A DNA stretch of 64,000 bases. Origin: Congeria kusceri. Its lineage: Eukaryota; Mollusca; Bivalvia; Myida; Dreissenidae. The stretch is from assembly GCA_027627225.1 (NCBI GenBank), contig CM051032.1:66743045-66807044 (forward strand). The letters are read 5' to 3'. Positions 1 through 12,493 of the stretch are shown in pieces. The first letter of the stretch is position 1. Every line of letters begins with the position of its first letter. The notes beneath the pieces are model-generated. The model did not search any database and was not told the origin of the DNA. It saw nothing but the letters and a program-made list of their open reading frames with translations. Position numbers and translations under genes: made by a program.

Positions 1-1257
1 CCTCTGAGTGAAGTACATGGAATTTCCGCTTCCACATTCCGAACACCCTTTCGATGAGGTTGCGGGTTCCCATATGGGCATGATTGTATCTTTGTTCTGC
101 GTCACTGACTGCATAAGACACGTAGTTACATACAATTGTTTTTATATATAATTAAAAATTAATGTAATACATGTATTAATTAACATACATGCATACATTA
201 ATATTCACCTTGATATATACAATAACGCACTTAAACCATTTTTGAGTATAATATACTATATCTGTATATCTGTTTTCGACAAAACAGTTACTTGCGTTTA
301 ACAATGATACTTAAACAAATTTAAATTCTTACAAAAAAGTTAGCAATTCGCAGTATGATACAAATAGCACAAGACATTATTTATTTTATTCACTTATTCC
401 AATCAATATCACCTGGAATTGCGTATGATGTCAGCAAAAACGGTCTGCAAGGATATCCTGCGTCTCTGAGTAAAACACCTCGCTTGAAATCTGCATTAAT
501 TTGAAAACCACACATTTAATTCTATATGCGTTCAAAGAAAATGTAAATAGTTCTTTGAATTGAACGCGATAAAACAATCGGTTCAAAATAGTTTACAATT
601 GCAATAACACGAGTAGTTACTTTACACATTAAATACGCAAGTAGAATTCGATACAACTTGTTTGTTTGATTAGATTTTTAGCCGTTTTTAACAATATTTC
701 AGTCAGTTCACCTACTCACACTTTTCTGGGCAAGCTTGGCCATTTTAAGCGGGTTACCAGTACCAAGTGCACATATTTATGCCAGTAACTGACAACTGTC
801 CTGCTTGAATCAGAGGTACGGGGATACTGGCCGTGGACATCATTTAATGGTCGAGCTGGGTATCGAACTCACGAACCCCTGATTGAGAGCCCAGCGCTCT
901 ACCAACTGAGCTAGCCGGAACGGGCTTTACAAACGTGTGTATATGTATGCATATATAGATTAACGGATGTAGAAGGGTTGGAAGATGCATACGACCCATA
1001 CACTAATAGCTAAAATTTAAATGTTATTGTTTTGCAAATTGTATAATACAACATAGGTTGGAATGTACTGCATGAATGATTATGTCCACTCTTGCAGAAT
1101 CATGTATTTGCGCATGATCTGCATGGTATGTTGAAACTATCAACATGAAACTAACCTCGGTGAGTGGTCTCGAGGTGCCGACAAAGTTCAGAAACCCTAA
1201 AAACATGGGCGTCGTGACACGAGCCGGGCCAGGCGGCGTTAACGCTCGTAAATCTGC
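1..1257 (-). CDS. HARBI1-like (PIF/Harbinger) transposase-derived gene, three 3' exons, partial
   Basis: Three minus-strand exons join in phase 1: 1257-1156, 490-413 and 108 down past the left edge. Acceptors are TTTCTTTCAG, TTAATGCAG and CTTATGCAG; donors are GAG|GTTAGT and CAG|GTGATA. The peptide contains [13 protein letters not shown], then [15 protein letters not shown], then [18 protein letters not shown]. These match the C-terminal half of the DDE_Tnp_4 nuclease of Harbinger transposases and host HARBI1. The aspartate of RDAGYP and the glutamate of LIERVFG are the expected second and third catalytic residues. No stop or frameshift interrupts the three exons, unlike the other transposase remnants nearby. 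The exon encoding the first catalytic aspartate (region of IDGTHI in relatives) was not found, and the C-terminus lies outside the window. It could be a domesticated gene or a spliced transposon gene; I cannot decide. Confidence 0.72.
660..926 (-). mobile_element. tRNA-derived SINE, minus strand
   Basis: Read on the minus strand, the element starts with a tRNA-like head (A box GGCTAGCTCAGTTGGTAGAG, B box GAGTTCGATACC). It continues through a body shared with the plus-strand copy at 52172-52483 (GTCAGTTACTGGCATAA, AAGCTTGCCCAG-AAAAGTGTGA) and ends in a conserved tail (CTGAAATATTGTTAAAAACG) followed by A/C-rich sequence. It sits in the intron between the HARBI1-like exons at 490-413 and 1257-1156. 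Families of this build are widespread in molluscs; I do not assign a family name. Confidence 0.8.
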
Positions 1258-2463
1258 CTGAAAGAAACATTTTGTTTTATTGTATATAAAATACATAATT
1301 TCAAATTTTCATAAATGATCCAATGATCAAAAGACGGTTCTATATAAAATGCACTACGCCAAATTCAATGACATCACAGAGACGAAGTTTCGAAATAGAA
1401 AGGTGATAAAATCAATGTAAACACCATTTAAGTACCCAAAAAGATAAATGTTAACAAATGGACCAACATAAAAACAACTGTTTGAGGCACGATCACTAAA
1501 GCGTTACAGTGTACAGAAATACGATTACCCTGCAAGGTGCCTCATCATTCACAGTGTACATGACGCACAAGCGTGTGACGTAGATAGAAAGTTTATCAAG
1601 TACACATCATTTGAATAGTTCTTGAATTGTTGAAAGGCTAGCATTAGAGTCTGTGATTGTGAAATAATTTAAATAAGTTTCTACATACCCTAAATGCAAT
1701 ATCAACAGTTATTTGGAATTGAATTATGGATTATGCCGTGTGTTCATAATTCCGTGGGTCTTATTTTCGAATTCGGAGCATGCGCATTTATACATGTTTA
1801 ATGCAATCAAATATTTTGTCAGTAAGTTACAGTGTAGTGTTATAAATAAATTAAACTGATGAAAAACTTTTTTTTTGTTTTGATTACCTGTTATTGAAAC
1901 GATTTTTAACCTCACCATCGTAATCTCAGTCACGGAGACGCTTACCATAATTTCGTGGATTTTGATTGGTTTCTAAATATAGCGATATAGGAATGTATTG
2001 ACTCACCTCTCATAATTGTTTATTACGGATGTGTAAACTAGCACAAAACACGTTGTTGTAAGGTTGTATTACGTATAGTTTGCAGGTAATTTAATTAAAC
2101 ACATTTTTTTCAAATAATGTTCAAGCAATCAATACAATATTTAATTTAGATCTTAATAATTTCAGTACAAATAAAACAAACATACAATTTAAGTAAAACA
2201 TGTATACATAAAAATATAGTTTTATGGTGCAAAAACACCTAGGCTTTGCAAATTTCATATCAAATCGTTAATAATGTGTACAGAATTGATTAAACAAATT
2301 TAACGAATTACTAATTGTATAATAGCATTAAATGACAAAAGTATGCAATTTTACGTCAAACGAAAATTTTAACTGTTTTAACGGACGATAACAATCATAA
2401 CAACAGCAAGAATAATACCCGCAGTAAGAACATGCATTTTACTTGTCACACAATATGATGTTC
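1258..2463. other. AT-rich stretch, no supported gene
   Basis: Nothing coding was found on either strand. A missing middle exon of the HARBI1-like gene would be expected on the minus strand here or further right, but no Harbinger motif was recognised. Confidence 0.5.
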
Positions 2464-3614
2464 ATCCAGTGGCTTGGTCAACGCAGTGAGGACACAAGAA
2501 TGAACTGTGTCGTCGTACAACTTTCACGCTTGTACAAAATGACATCTATCACATTGTGCCCACTTCACAATTTTCACAGATTCATGAAAGTCAATGTGTG
2601 GAGGTGATAGCTGCAGGCACACGCAACAAGTTTCCGAATCGCCGAAATCGTCTAGTTCGAAATCGCCAACACTTACATCGTCGTAATCAGGTTCTACATC
2701 TCCCGCTGGGTCATTATTCCCCGATGTCGATGGTTGATTGATGGGCTCTAACATGCTGATGCAGCTGTCGCTTGTGATTTCTTTTCCGCTGGCATTAGGT
2801 CGTTGTTTTGTTTTCTGCTTTTTACATTGGCATAACACGTTGTTGTTGTAACTGTTGTTACTGACGGCTGCTTTAATTTTTTCCTCATTCTGTCTTAGAA
2901 ATTCCTCCAAACCAGCTGGCCCTGACTTAATTGCCGCTACTTTCTGAGCTGGCTGATCTTGGCGGAAGTTTTCACATGGAAACAGTTTATCTTTTGATAC
3001 CACGTCAGGATTTAAAGGGAAAATGCCTGTTTTACGGAATGCTGACTGGATGTTTGATGGCGTTATTGCTTTAGGTAAGCCTTGCATGCGATGGCACATA
3101 TTTCAAATTTAGTGATGGTCCGGCCGATATTTCTGCTCATGAACATTGAACATTCAGTGTAGTAGTATGTCTTCAGCGGTCCGAAAACGGCCACATCGAG
3201 GGGCTGGAGAAGTTGCGACGTGTGCGCTGGTAACACAAATAGGACGATGTTTAGTTCCTTAGCCCATCGTATAAGGTCTGGAGTTTTATGCGATGTATGT
3301 CCGTCGTATATCAGCAATAAAGGCTGACGATCTGTAGAACAGGGTCTGGCGAATGGAAGGAAGTGCTCTTGAAGATATTGCTTAAATATCTGAGCATTGG
3401 ACCAGCCTGTTTCGGACATCACGCCTCTTTCACCAGTTGTCGCACCTGTCATCAACACATGATTGAAGCGAACACCCTTGAACACAAAGAACGGCGGTAG
3501 CGCTTGACCCAGAGCATTGATGCATCCAATCAGTGTTGTTGTTGTATTTCTGGGTGAGGTGATTGCTTGGGGTTTAGAATTTTTAGAAGCTATAACATTT
3601 GGAGGACGTCAATC
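2464..3614 (-). pseudogene. pogo/Tigger-like DDE transposase, frameshifted remnant
   Basis: The minus-strand frame from 3614 to about 3070 reads a DDE_1 nuclease core. ITSPRNTTTLIGC and LPPFFVFKG are followed by LLLIYDGHTSHKTP (second catalytic Asp) and HTSQLLQPLDVAVFGPLK (third catalytic Asp). The region with the first Asp is absent: an in-frame TGA lies at about 3615. A one-base shift near 3070 moves the frame, which continues as TPSNIQSAFRKTGIFPLNPD, the usual linker after the nuclease in this family. A second shift near 2535 splits a terminal Cys-rich zinc module (CCVC, CDRCH, then CPHC in the new frame, ending about 2464). The N-terminal DNA-binding domain was not found. The remnant lies between HARBI1-like N- and C-terminal pieces on the same strand. 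Confidence 0.85.
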
Positions 3615-3849
3615 GGACGCACGAGCGTAAATTCGATCTCTTTCATGACGTCACGAAATTATGGTGATCCACTAAATAATGATAACAAGGCATATATATA
3701 TTTTATGGATATTATTAGATAATTTTGTTCGCATTAAAAGTTTGTCGTTTGGTTTGATCAAAATATAATGGAATTACGGACAAGTGAAGAACTGTGTTTC
3801 TTGACGATTGCATATTTAAAAACAAAATGACTACAGTATTGAGCAATGT
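3615..3849. other. short gap between transposase remnants
   Basis: AT-rich, with no coding motif on either strand. It separates the truncated 5' end of the pogo-like remnant from the HARBI1-like N-terminal piece. Confidence 0.4.
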
Positions 3850-4146
3850 ACTTTTGTGATCGCATGTTGCTTGAACATTTATCAAAAGTGTACCCTATCA
3901 ATTGAAGGAAGTTCCCCGAAGCATAAAACCTTAGCGCAATCATTATCTTTGCCGCGGTGTCAAGGGTTGGTTGCGTCTGGTACGTCTTTGTACTCTATGT
4001 CCTATTAATTCCTCTAGTCTGTCAATACTTGTCGTCGAAAATATGTATAGTCTCCGTAGTTCGTTGTCGTCAAAATCCGTTAATTGTCTGTTTACTCGTC
4101 GAAATTGTCTAGGTCGTCGATGGTTAGCGTCTAGAATGTCGGCCAT
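3850..4146 (-). pseudogene. HARBI1-like transposase N-terminal fragment
   Basis: The ATG at 4146 opens MADILDANHRR..., followed by LRRLYIFSTTSIDRLEELIG and RRTRRNQPLTPRQ. These match the N-terminal helical region of Harbinger transposases. At about 3943 the frame breaks and the next frame continues IALRFYASGNFLQLIG, the motif that normally follows directly. Similarity fades after about 3850. It may be the first exon of the same gene as the exons at 1-1257, split by the pogo-like insertion, or an independent fragment. Confidence 0.75.
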
Positions 4147-7100
4147 TTTGTCTTAGTTACCTCGCAGTTACCAGTACTTACCCAGCTACAGTAGCAGGGT
4201 AAGTTTTAACCAGGTTTTCACCGATTGGCATAATTTACCAGATTTTATAAAAACGCTTACCAACAAGTAACCAACTTGTAACCGCCGGTATGTGGTTAAC
4301 CGCTGGTTAATATTTATGGTGAATCGTGTTAATATTTAGACTGTTGGCGCAAGCCAACAGGATTAAGTAGTTATATTCAGAAATCGGACGTTAGGGAACT
4401 ACTTCTTTACTCTGCAGGCTACGAGTCAGTAAATCGATACATTACTACGCTTCGCTCGATGAGCAGTGAGGCTTCCTGTTATGCTACATTTTATAAATAG
4501 ATGACAAGAAATATTTCCAACTTAAACACTAATAAACAATAAAAATAATCCAGTCAGTCCACATCTGCAAGTGAATTTATGTTATGTCTATTCACGCAGG
4601 TATGATAGCGTATCTGTTTGTGCTGTTCACTGGTTAAAAAATTAATAGTGTCCGATTACATCATATTGCGTAAGTGCAACAACAGTGTATTGACTCGGTA
4701 CATATAGCGGAGCAATCGTTACCACTCGATTGATGATTGCTGTTGTTTTTGAAGTATGCATAAGAATTGTGGAAAAGCACTGTATTTCTATATAGAGTTT
4801 TGAATGTTTTTTTACTTTATTTAACTTATTATTAATTAAATCGGTATTTACCGAGCAAAGCGTTTGATAAAAAGCACTGAACATTGATTCAAACTTATAC
4901 GGTTCATTGACTATTTTTACCCGTTGTAGATTGACTTGTATGCATGGAACTATGTTTGATTTTTAAATAGTTTGCACAAACAATATTTGCCTCCTATGAA
5001 TTACAAAAAAGTAATAATGACGAGAATGTCGTTGATAAATATCATTCAATTAGACGCGCGCTATATGAGTTTTAATTTGTGAAAGACTTTGGCCTGGATC
5101 TCCATCTTCAATTACCGGTAGGTCAAATACCGGCTTGTACCAGTTTATTTAAATAGAGTGTATAGTTATGAGTTTCGATATTTGTTTTGTAGAAATGATA
5201 TAAAAACAGACAGGTGACGTATTTCAATAAATGTTCCTTATGATAAAAATACTCTCATAATTCATTTGCTCTTAGTTTCTTTTTTCGCCAACAGTCTTTC
5301 TACGCTGTCAGCGTTTTGATTATTTCATGTACCGCCCTTATCAGTGCAAGTATGAATTGCATTTGAAGGCACCAACAAGGTGATACACGTTAACTAAACA
5401 TTAAAAGTTTAATGTTGATATAGCAAAAATAAAAGAATGCATTATGGGCTCAAAATACACATTTTCATGAAATAATTGGAATAGACCGATCCGGGTTTGG
5501 CCACAAATAGTTTAAACTCCGCCCCACCTATTGTTAAAGGATTACTTTACATTATTTGAATAACACAAACATAACCACGTGCTCTTATAAATATCACAAA
5601 CATTATGCACGTGCTCTTTTGTATGAAATAGTTTAACCGCTAAACACGTGATATCTTAGTGCGATTATAATGTGACAATAAGGAGGCTAAACATCTGAAT
5701 TATTATAAAACAGAAACAATGATCGTAATGAATTTATGATACACTAGAACAGCTTCAGTATTTCTTTAAACAGTTTGTTGTGCATTGTTCAACGATACTG
5801 ACATACGATGTGCATATACCTGTAAACCAACAACAACAATACTATTATTGAACTATGCGCCTGTGTGAAGCTCCTTCAGATACAATTCAAAGAGCACGAA
5901 TTATAACATTTTGCATTGCCCTTACACCAATTGAACCCGAAAAGTAGTTCCAAATTTGACGATTTGCAATAACACAATATTGTGCACTATTGTTCATATT
6001 TGACCAAAATTTAATAAGTTTTCACCTTCACTTTATCGGCACAAATATGCCTCGCAACAAAAAACCTATTTATAGTATCAGATGCAGCTTTCAAATCTAT
6101 GAATGAACAATATATGTTTCTTTTGTGATCGAAGAATATAAATCAGCGAAAAAACCGGTAATACAGACATGTCGTCAACTGTTCAAAATTGTTTACAAAA
6201 GAAGTTCAATATGTTTTAAAACTCCCTCACTGTTGCAGTTTTGTCGATAGACACTAAATAACTAGTGTGATCTGTACAGGTGTATATATGGTTCACAATT
6301 TCGAATAACAGACGCGTTGCGGTTGAGTGGTCACACAATCTCGGTGTATTACCTGAGGTAAACAGCTTATTTATACGAAAGACAACTAGACAGCAGGTTA
6401 CGAGTGACATGTATCAGAATCCCACGGTTAAAAATATGCGTTCAATGTTAACGTTTTAATATTACATACTAAACTTTGAACCGACGTGATTTAATATTTC
6501 TTCAATTGTAACGCGAGTTTTAACATCGTTTGGACGTTGTATATTCAATGTGGTGACGAGTATAGCAAAGTAAATGCCTATGAACGGTGTGACATTTTGA
6601 AATTATTATGATAAACAATGGAGATTTTTGTATTGACCGGGAAGCCTGGTGCAGACACAATTTGAAAGCGGAAGGCAAGAGAATGCAGGCTGTAATGTAA
6701 AGGTAATTTTACTGAATTGGCGATCATACGAGGTATAAACATGCATCATAAGCGCGTATTGAGATTTAGTATATTTATTATAGTTAGTTCACTATTTTCT
6801 CCTTGGTGTTTATACATTATTTTATAACCTGCTATAAATCGTAACTTGTAAGGTATATATGTGAATTGTTCAGCCGGAACTTGTGTCAATAAAAGATTTA
6901 AAAAAATACTCCGCTTATGCGAGCCTAGCTAACTCGAATGTTGTCTCACATGGCAGTTATTATTCAGACAGCCATTATTAGATCTCTTTTGTGAATGTAT
7001 AATTTAGTTTGCTTTATTCTTAACCCCATATCATTTTACCTGGATGTAGCGTGTATCCATCATTAAGGTTACATGTTTATATTGTTTAGTGGCAAATTGT

Positions 7101-7834
7101 ACTACTTATATTAAGTTTAACCGCTTACATCTGCAGACCAATCCAATGCAAAAATATATTCCGCCTAAGATTTCCTTTTTGGAAGGGAACAATGGGCGTT
7201 TGGGGGGCGGGGGGGGGGGGTATTTGTGTTAAATAACACCTGTACACCAGGCATTCACAAACAAATCAAAACATTCTTTCAGATGCACCCGTTGAAGCTT
7301 TTAAGTTCTCTGTTATCTAACATTGCTATACCGTGCATTTTATATATGCCTTCAAGTTTGTGAACATGTTTATGTCTTACACGGGCGATTTCAGTTGTAG
7401 GTCACAATACACTAAATAAATAAGAGATGTAGGGCTGTACTCTCTAATTAAATCAACAAGTTTAACTCGAAGACATGTTTTTAGGTTTAGACACTTGCTT
7501 TGATATTCTTTTTTGGAGATGTTGGTAGGGTAAGCATTGGTATGCACAAATAAATCACTGATATGTTTTAAGACTGGAGACTGCAGTATGACACTTGCGC
7601 TGAGGCGGGTTACATTCGACTAGAAAGTAGCCGCTAAAACGATGGTGATAAACAGTCAACTTTGTTTAGTGTCGAGTTCTTTCTTACATAACACATGACA
7701 TACCCCTTGTATTGCTTAAATCAATTCAGCTTAGAATGCTCTTTAAGAAAATGTATGGTTATTAGGGTCCCTATGTGCAAAATGTTTCATTTATTTTTGG
7801 TTAAAGTTATCGCTTTTACATTAAATTACATAAG
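4147..7834. other. intergenic AT-rich DNA, no supported gene
   Basis: No coding region was supported on either strand. 4160-4320 is rich in TTACC/GGTAA motifs, perhaps the subterminal end of the Harbinger element whose transposase lies just left. A G-run (GGGGGGCGGGGGGGGGGGG) sits at about 7201-7220. Confidence 0.4.
4341..4360. repeat. perfect 8-bp-stem hairpin with GCAA loop
   Basis: CTGTTGGCGCAAGCCAACAG folds as an 8-bp stem with a GCAA tetraloop. Related ACTGTTGGC / GCCAACAGTCT words recur near 5288 and at 46536-46560, so it is probably the end of a repeat family rather than a regulatory RNA. Confidence 0.5.
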
Positions 7835-8509
7835 TGTTGCCGGGGTTGGGTATGGTTTAACTTTGAAACGACGAAGGTGGGGAAAACAATAACTCGTGCA
7901 TAGGCTGTAAATAATATAATTATTTATAATATAACATTATAAATAAACATCTGTATAGATGTAAAGAAGAACAACGAATTCAATCCTTAAATATATCGAA
8001 ATACAAAATACAGTATTCATGTTGGTTGTGTGTACCGACTACATAGCAATAGAAAAATACAAAGAAAATAAATACAAATATCAAAAAACAAATTTACACA
8101 CAAATAGAAGATATTACAAGTAATACCATAATACAAACGCGGTATATAAATTATAAGCGAAATATAATTACCTGTAAATAATATAATTATTTATAATATA
8201 AAATATAAATAAACATCTGTATAGATGTAAAGAAGAACAACGAATGACGTGAAAACGTGATTCGCTGTACTTCAGAAAATCGCCAATGGTCAATTTAAAT
8301 TTGCATATAAAAAGAAAATCGTGCAAAATGGTGAACTCGAACTGATTTGAAGTGAAACATGGATTAGTTGGTGGTAACAGAACGAATTTGTCTGATTGAA
8401 CTACTTTACTGTAAACTATTGACTACTGGTCACTACTACTACTACTTATTGAAAGAATTGAAAACATGGGATTTTAAGTGAACAAACATAACAACGTACA
8501 TTTCTATCA
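7835..8509 (-). repeat. 3' LTR of the Ty3/gypsy element
   Basis: This 675-bp copy differs from the one at 15659-16330 by only a few substitutions and short indels by eye. Inside the LTR, a block of about 75 bp starting CTGTAAATAATATAATTA and ending AACAACGAAT is directly repeated (7905-7979 and 8172-8245). The terminal dinucleotides are TG and CA. Confidence 0.93.
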
Positions 8510-8604
8510 AACAACATAATAAACGTTAACACTTCCACTCGTGTACCTGTCATTGAATGTACACTCACTCCCACGCATGTTTAACTTGATTTCTAGAAAT
8601 CAAG

Positions 8605-11600
8605 TTAAATAATCTCCTGAGCGCTGCCACGCTGGCGGTCTCCGGTTGCGTTGGGAACGCCTGGGTAGTACACCCGGTTCGTCCGCTCTTCTTCGGTGCG
8701 GTGGCCGATATGGCTGCGTACCGGAATGTATGAACATCTGTCTTGCTCTGAACTTTGGCTAGTGTCATCTAACTGTTCGGAACCTGAAATCGGCAAATGT
8801 TTCATGGCAAGTATATTATTGCGGGGTAAAGTTTTTACACAAGACTTGTCATGTTCTTTTGCGACACGATAAACTGGGATACTGGGGTCAGGTTGGTTTT
8901 TGATCTTATAAACCTCCTCACTCCAGATATCGGCCAATTATTGTTTTCCTTTCATACCTAAATTGCGAACCAAAACTCTATCGCCTGTAACAAGTTTAGA
9001 TTCTCTTACACTGCGATCATATTGATTCTTAGCGCGGTGATTCCGCTGATTTGCATTTTTATTTGCCAGTTGGTATGATTTTTGTAAATTGTACTCCATC
9101 TGGCGCATATAATCAGACGGGGATACACCACTGATTTCCTGCCTCTTCAAACCTAGAACCGCATCGACTGCTAGCCGGGGCCGTCGTCCAAACATCAGCT
9201 GATGTGGAGAAAAATCCCTGGTTTCATGTAAAGTGCAATTATATGCATGCACCAATTGTGGAATAGCGCTCTTCCAGTTATTCTTTTGTTCATTTGGTAG
9301 TGTGCCCAGTAAATTTAATAACGTCTGGTTAAATCTTTCACATTGTCCGTTACCCTGTGGATGGTAAGGAGTTGTGTGCGTGCGCTTTATGCCTGCAATT
9401 CTACAGAGACGCTGTATTACACGTGACATAAAATTTTGGCCTCTATCACTATGTAATTTCTCTGCAAATCCGTAATGTACAAAAAAGTTATCAAATAACA
9501 TACGGGCGGTTGTGCGTGCTGTCTGATTTCGGGCCGGTATTGCCTGGGCGTAGCGTGAAAATGGTCTGTTATCACTAACACATTTTCAAAGCCACCTTTT
9601 GAAACTTCGAGCGACAAATAATATATACATACCAGCTCCATTAGTGCTGATGAACTGATGTTAACTAAACCCGCCGCACGACTAGGTGTTTGTTTCCGGC
9701 GTATACAGCGATCACACTCTCTCACCCACTGTGTAACGTCGGACACTATGCCTGGCCAAAAGAAGCGTTCTTTCATTAGGCTTAGGGTTCGATCCCGACC
9801 GTGATGTCCCAGATCGTCATGTAGGGCTTTAAACATTGTACGTTGTACGCTTTTCGGCAGTACTAGTTGCTGAATGCGATTTCCATTGACGGTAGCATCG
9901 TGATAGAGTACTCCGTCTTCTAAGCGCAATTGCTTTAGTACACTGATGTACCGTTGAATATCTTGATGCTCAAAACGTTTCTGTGCTGTATTGGGCATGG
10001 AACCTAGTGCTACATATTGTCGAACGTTTGCCAATATGGGATCGGTTTCTTGGCCTTTGACCCAATCTTCAGTCTTTAAGATTTGCGGAGTGTCGTCAAT
10101 GTTCGTCGGCGTGAGTATCTCACAGTCAGATACAACATGCGCCTCTAAAATGGCATGTATGACGTCACAATCAATAGACGGTTTGTTAATTTTCGACTCC
10201 AGTGATGGTAGCCGTGATAAGGCGTCTGCGTCTGTATTCTGTTTTCCTGCTCTGTACTGAATAGTAAAATTGTAGTTCGCGAGTTCTGCGACCCATCGTT
10301 GCCCGCAAGCATCTAACTTTGCTGTGCTTTGCACATATGTAAGGGGGTTGTTGTCAGTATAAACCTCAGATGGTATTCCATACAAATAATCGTTGAATTT
10401 CTTGGTTATCGCCCATTTTAGAACTAAAAATTCGAACTTGCTGGAATTATAATTACGCTCTGACGGTTTGAGACTCCGACTTGCGTATGCAATCACCCTG
10501 TCTTTGCCCTCGTGTTCCTGGTACAGGACTGCGCCCAGGCCACTGTTTGAAGCATCGCTATGGAGTTTGAACCTTTTGGTGTAGTCGGCGTACGCTAACA
10601 CGGGTGCAGAAGTTAGATGCATGATAATTGTGTCAAAGGCTTTCTGGTGGGAGTCACCCCAGACAAAAGGGACCTTTCGTGACGTCTTTGACTTGGAAGT
10701 GGAAAAATGACCAACAAGTAAGTCATTTAGCGGTCTTACAATGGTAGCGAATCCGGCTACAAACTTTCGGTAATATCCTGCGAAACCTAGAAAACTTCTT
10801 ACTTCTTTCGGTGTTTTAGGAATAGGCCAGTTTTTTATAGCTTCTGTTTTTGCCGGATCGGTCTTAATTCCGTCTTTGGATACAACATGGCCTAGATAAA
10901 CTACTTCATCTTTCAAAAATTCACACTTGGATGCTTTTAGTTTTAGTCCATTTGTACGGAGGCGCAGTAAAGTGGAACGTAGCCTTTGAATGTGGCCGGA
11001 AAACGTACTGGAGAAAATCATAACGTCATCTAAATATATTAAGCATTCCTTAAGGTTCATTTCCCCCATAATGCTCTCCATCAAGCGTTGGAATGTCGCG
11101 GGGGCATTGCAGAGCCCGAACGGCATCTGGTTGCATTCGAAAAACCCAAGGTTTCCAACCTGAAATGCCGTCTTCTCTTTATCGGTTTCTTCCATTTTCA
11201 CCTGCCAGTACCCCGATTTTAGGTCTAGTTTAGTGAAATATCGTGATCCTGCCAGCAAATGAAGTGTATCGTCGATACGCGGAAGTGCATAAGCATCTTT
11301 ATGCGTACGTGCGTTCAACTTCCGGTAATCAGTACACATTCTAATGGTGCCGTCCTTCTTCCTGACTACAACTGCATTTGATGAGTAAGGGCTGTGGGTG
11401 GGACGTATGGCTTCCATATCAAGCATCTCTTGAATATGCTCCCGAACTTCGTTTATTAAGCCTGGTGGTATTGGCCTGTATGGTTGCTTAAATGGCTCAT
11501 TGTTTTCCAACTTAACTTTATGTTTGACGACATCGGTACTGCCTAAATCAAGCGGCCCTTTTGAGAAAACATCATGGAATTCGTAAAATGTATCTTTAAG

Positions 11601-11756
11601 CTGCTCCTGTTGATCGGATTCAAGATGGCTAAGGTCAATCTTAAGGTTGTCGAAAAACTCATCTCGTGATAGTGACGGTTTCTGGGAAATTATTGCATTT
11701 GCCTTTTTATCATTCGGTTCAGGTGACCATGACCTTAACACTTTTGCACTATGCAA
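8605..11756 (-). pseudogene. retrotransposon pol: RT, RNase H, integrase (broken)
   Basis: The long frame 11756-9417 carries a reverse transcriptase (FTKLDLKSGYWQVKM, MPFGLCNAPATFQRL, catalytic LIYLDDVMIFS). It then carries RNase H (FKLHSDASNSGLGAVLYQ, YTDNNPLTYV, DADALSRL) and the integrase HHCC finger (HDDLGHHGRDRT ... WVRECDRC). Just after the first catalytic aspartate of integrase (VITDHF) a one-base shift near 9568 changes frame. The core resumes at 9501-8938 with LHSDRGQNF and the glutamate of GNGQCERFNQ. A TAA at about 8936 then interrupts the C-terminal domain, which continues in frame (DIWSEEVYKI, IPVYRV) to 8605. The product would copy and integrate the element; this copy cannot make it intact. 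Confidence 0.93.
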
Positions 11757-12430
11757 TTCACAAAGTGCCGATTTTGGGCTATTTTCACTGTTTTAGCTGA
11801 CATATTGAAGATTCGCAAAGGAACTCTTGCTGTAGAACCGCCGGTGTGTAGTCTCACAACTCGCGGACATACGCCGATTCTACTAGATGCCATTTCTGAC
11901 TGTTCCGTCAGCGTATGCGCATCATCTGATTTCTTTCTAACAAATCCGGACAGCGTTAAAGTTTGAAATGGCTCTAAGTGAATATCTCTTGTTTTCGTAG
12001 AGGTTACAGTTCCAAGTGTTTCAGTATACTGGGAAGCCACAAATGCTGATTGCCATTCTTCCAGTAGTGTCTTTATATCTGTATTCTTCAAATGTCGAAT
12101 AGCGTTAGTGACTATAATGACCGGAACGCTCAATGTATACTCCGTGTCAGGTACAATTAACGCCGGTATATGCAACTCTCGCACATCAATATGTGGAATC
12201 ATAATTTTCAGCTCAACATATCCGCTATATGGAATTTCTGAACCGTTTGCCAATTTAATGTTCAACAGTAACTCGTCACGCGTATGAATCTGTGGTTTGG
12301 AATCCAGCTGCTCTAAGAAAGTACTGCATACTGTAGTCACCATAGACCACTGTCAACGAGCGCTCTGGTCTGAATATCATTTATTATAACATTAGTTTCG
12401 TTTGGTGCTCCAATCAATCTGTCAAACAAA
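11735..12430 (-). pseudogene. retrotransposon aspartic protease (retropepsin), frameshifted
   Basis: The minus-strand reading ...NDIQTRALVDSG shows the retropepsin active-site triplet DSG at about 12350. The frame then breaks by one base, and the remainder (LLLNIKLANGSEIPYSGYV, HIPALIVPDTEYTL) is read from 12343 to 11735. A second one-base shift near 11775 separates the protease from the RT frame, so protease and pol were probably one frame originally. The product would process Gag-Pol. Confidence 0.85.
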
Positions 12431-12493
12431 TTACATTTTCACGTTTTGGGGTCTGTATCAACAACGTGCTCTTTCGACCCTCAACAGCAACGT

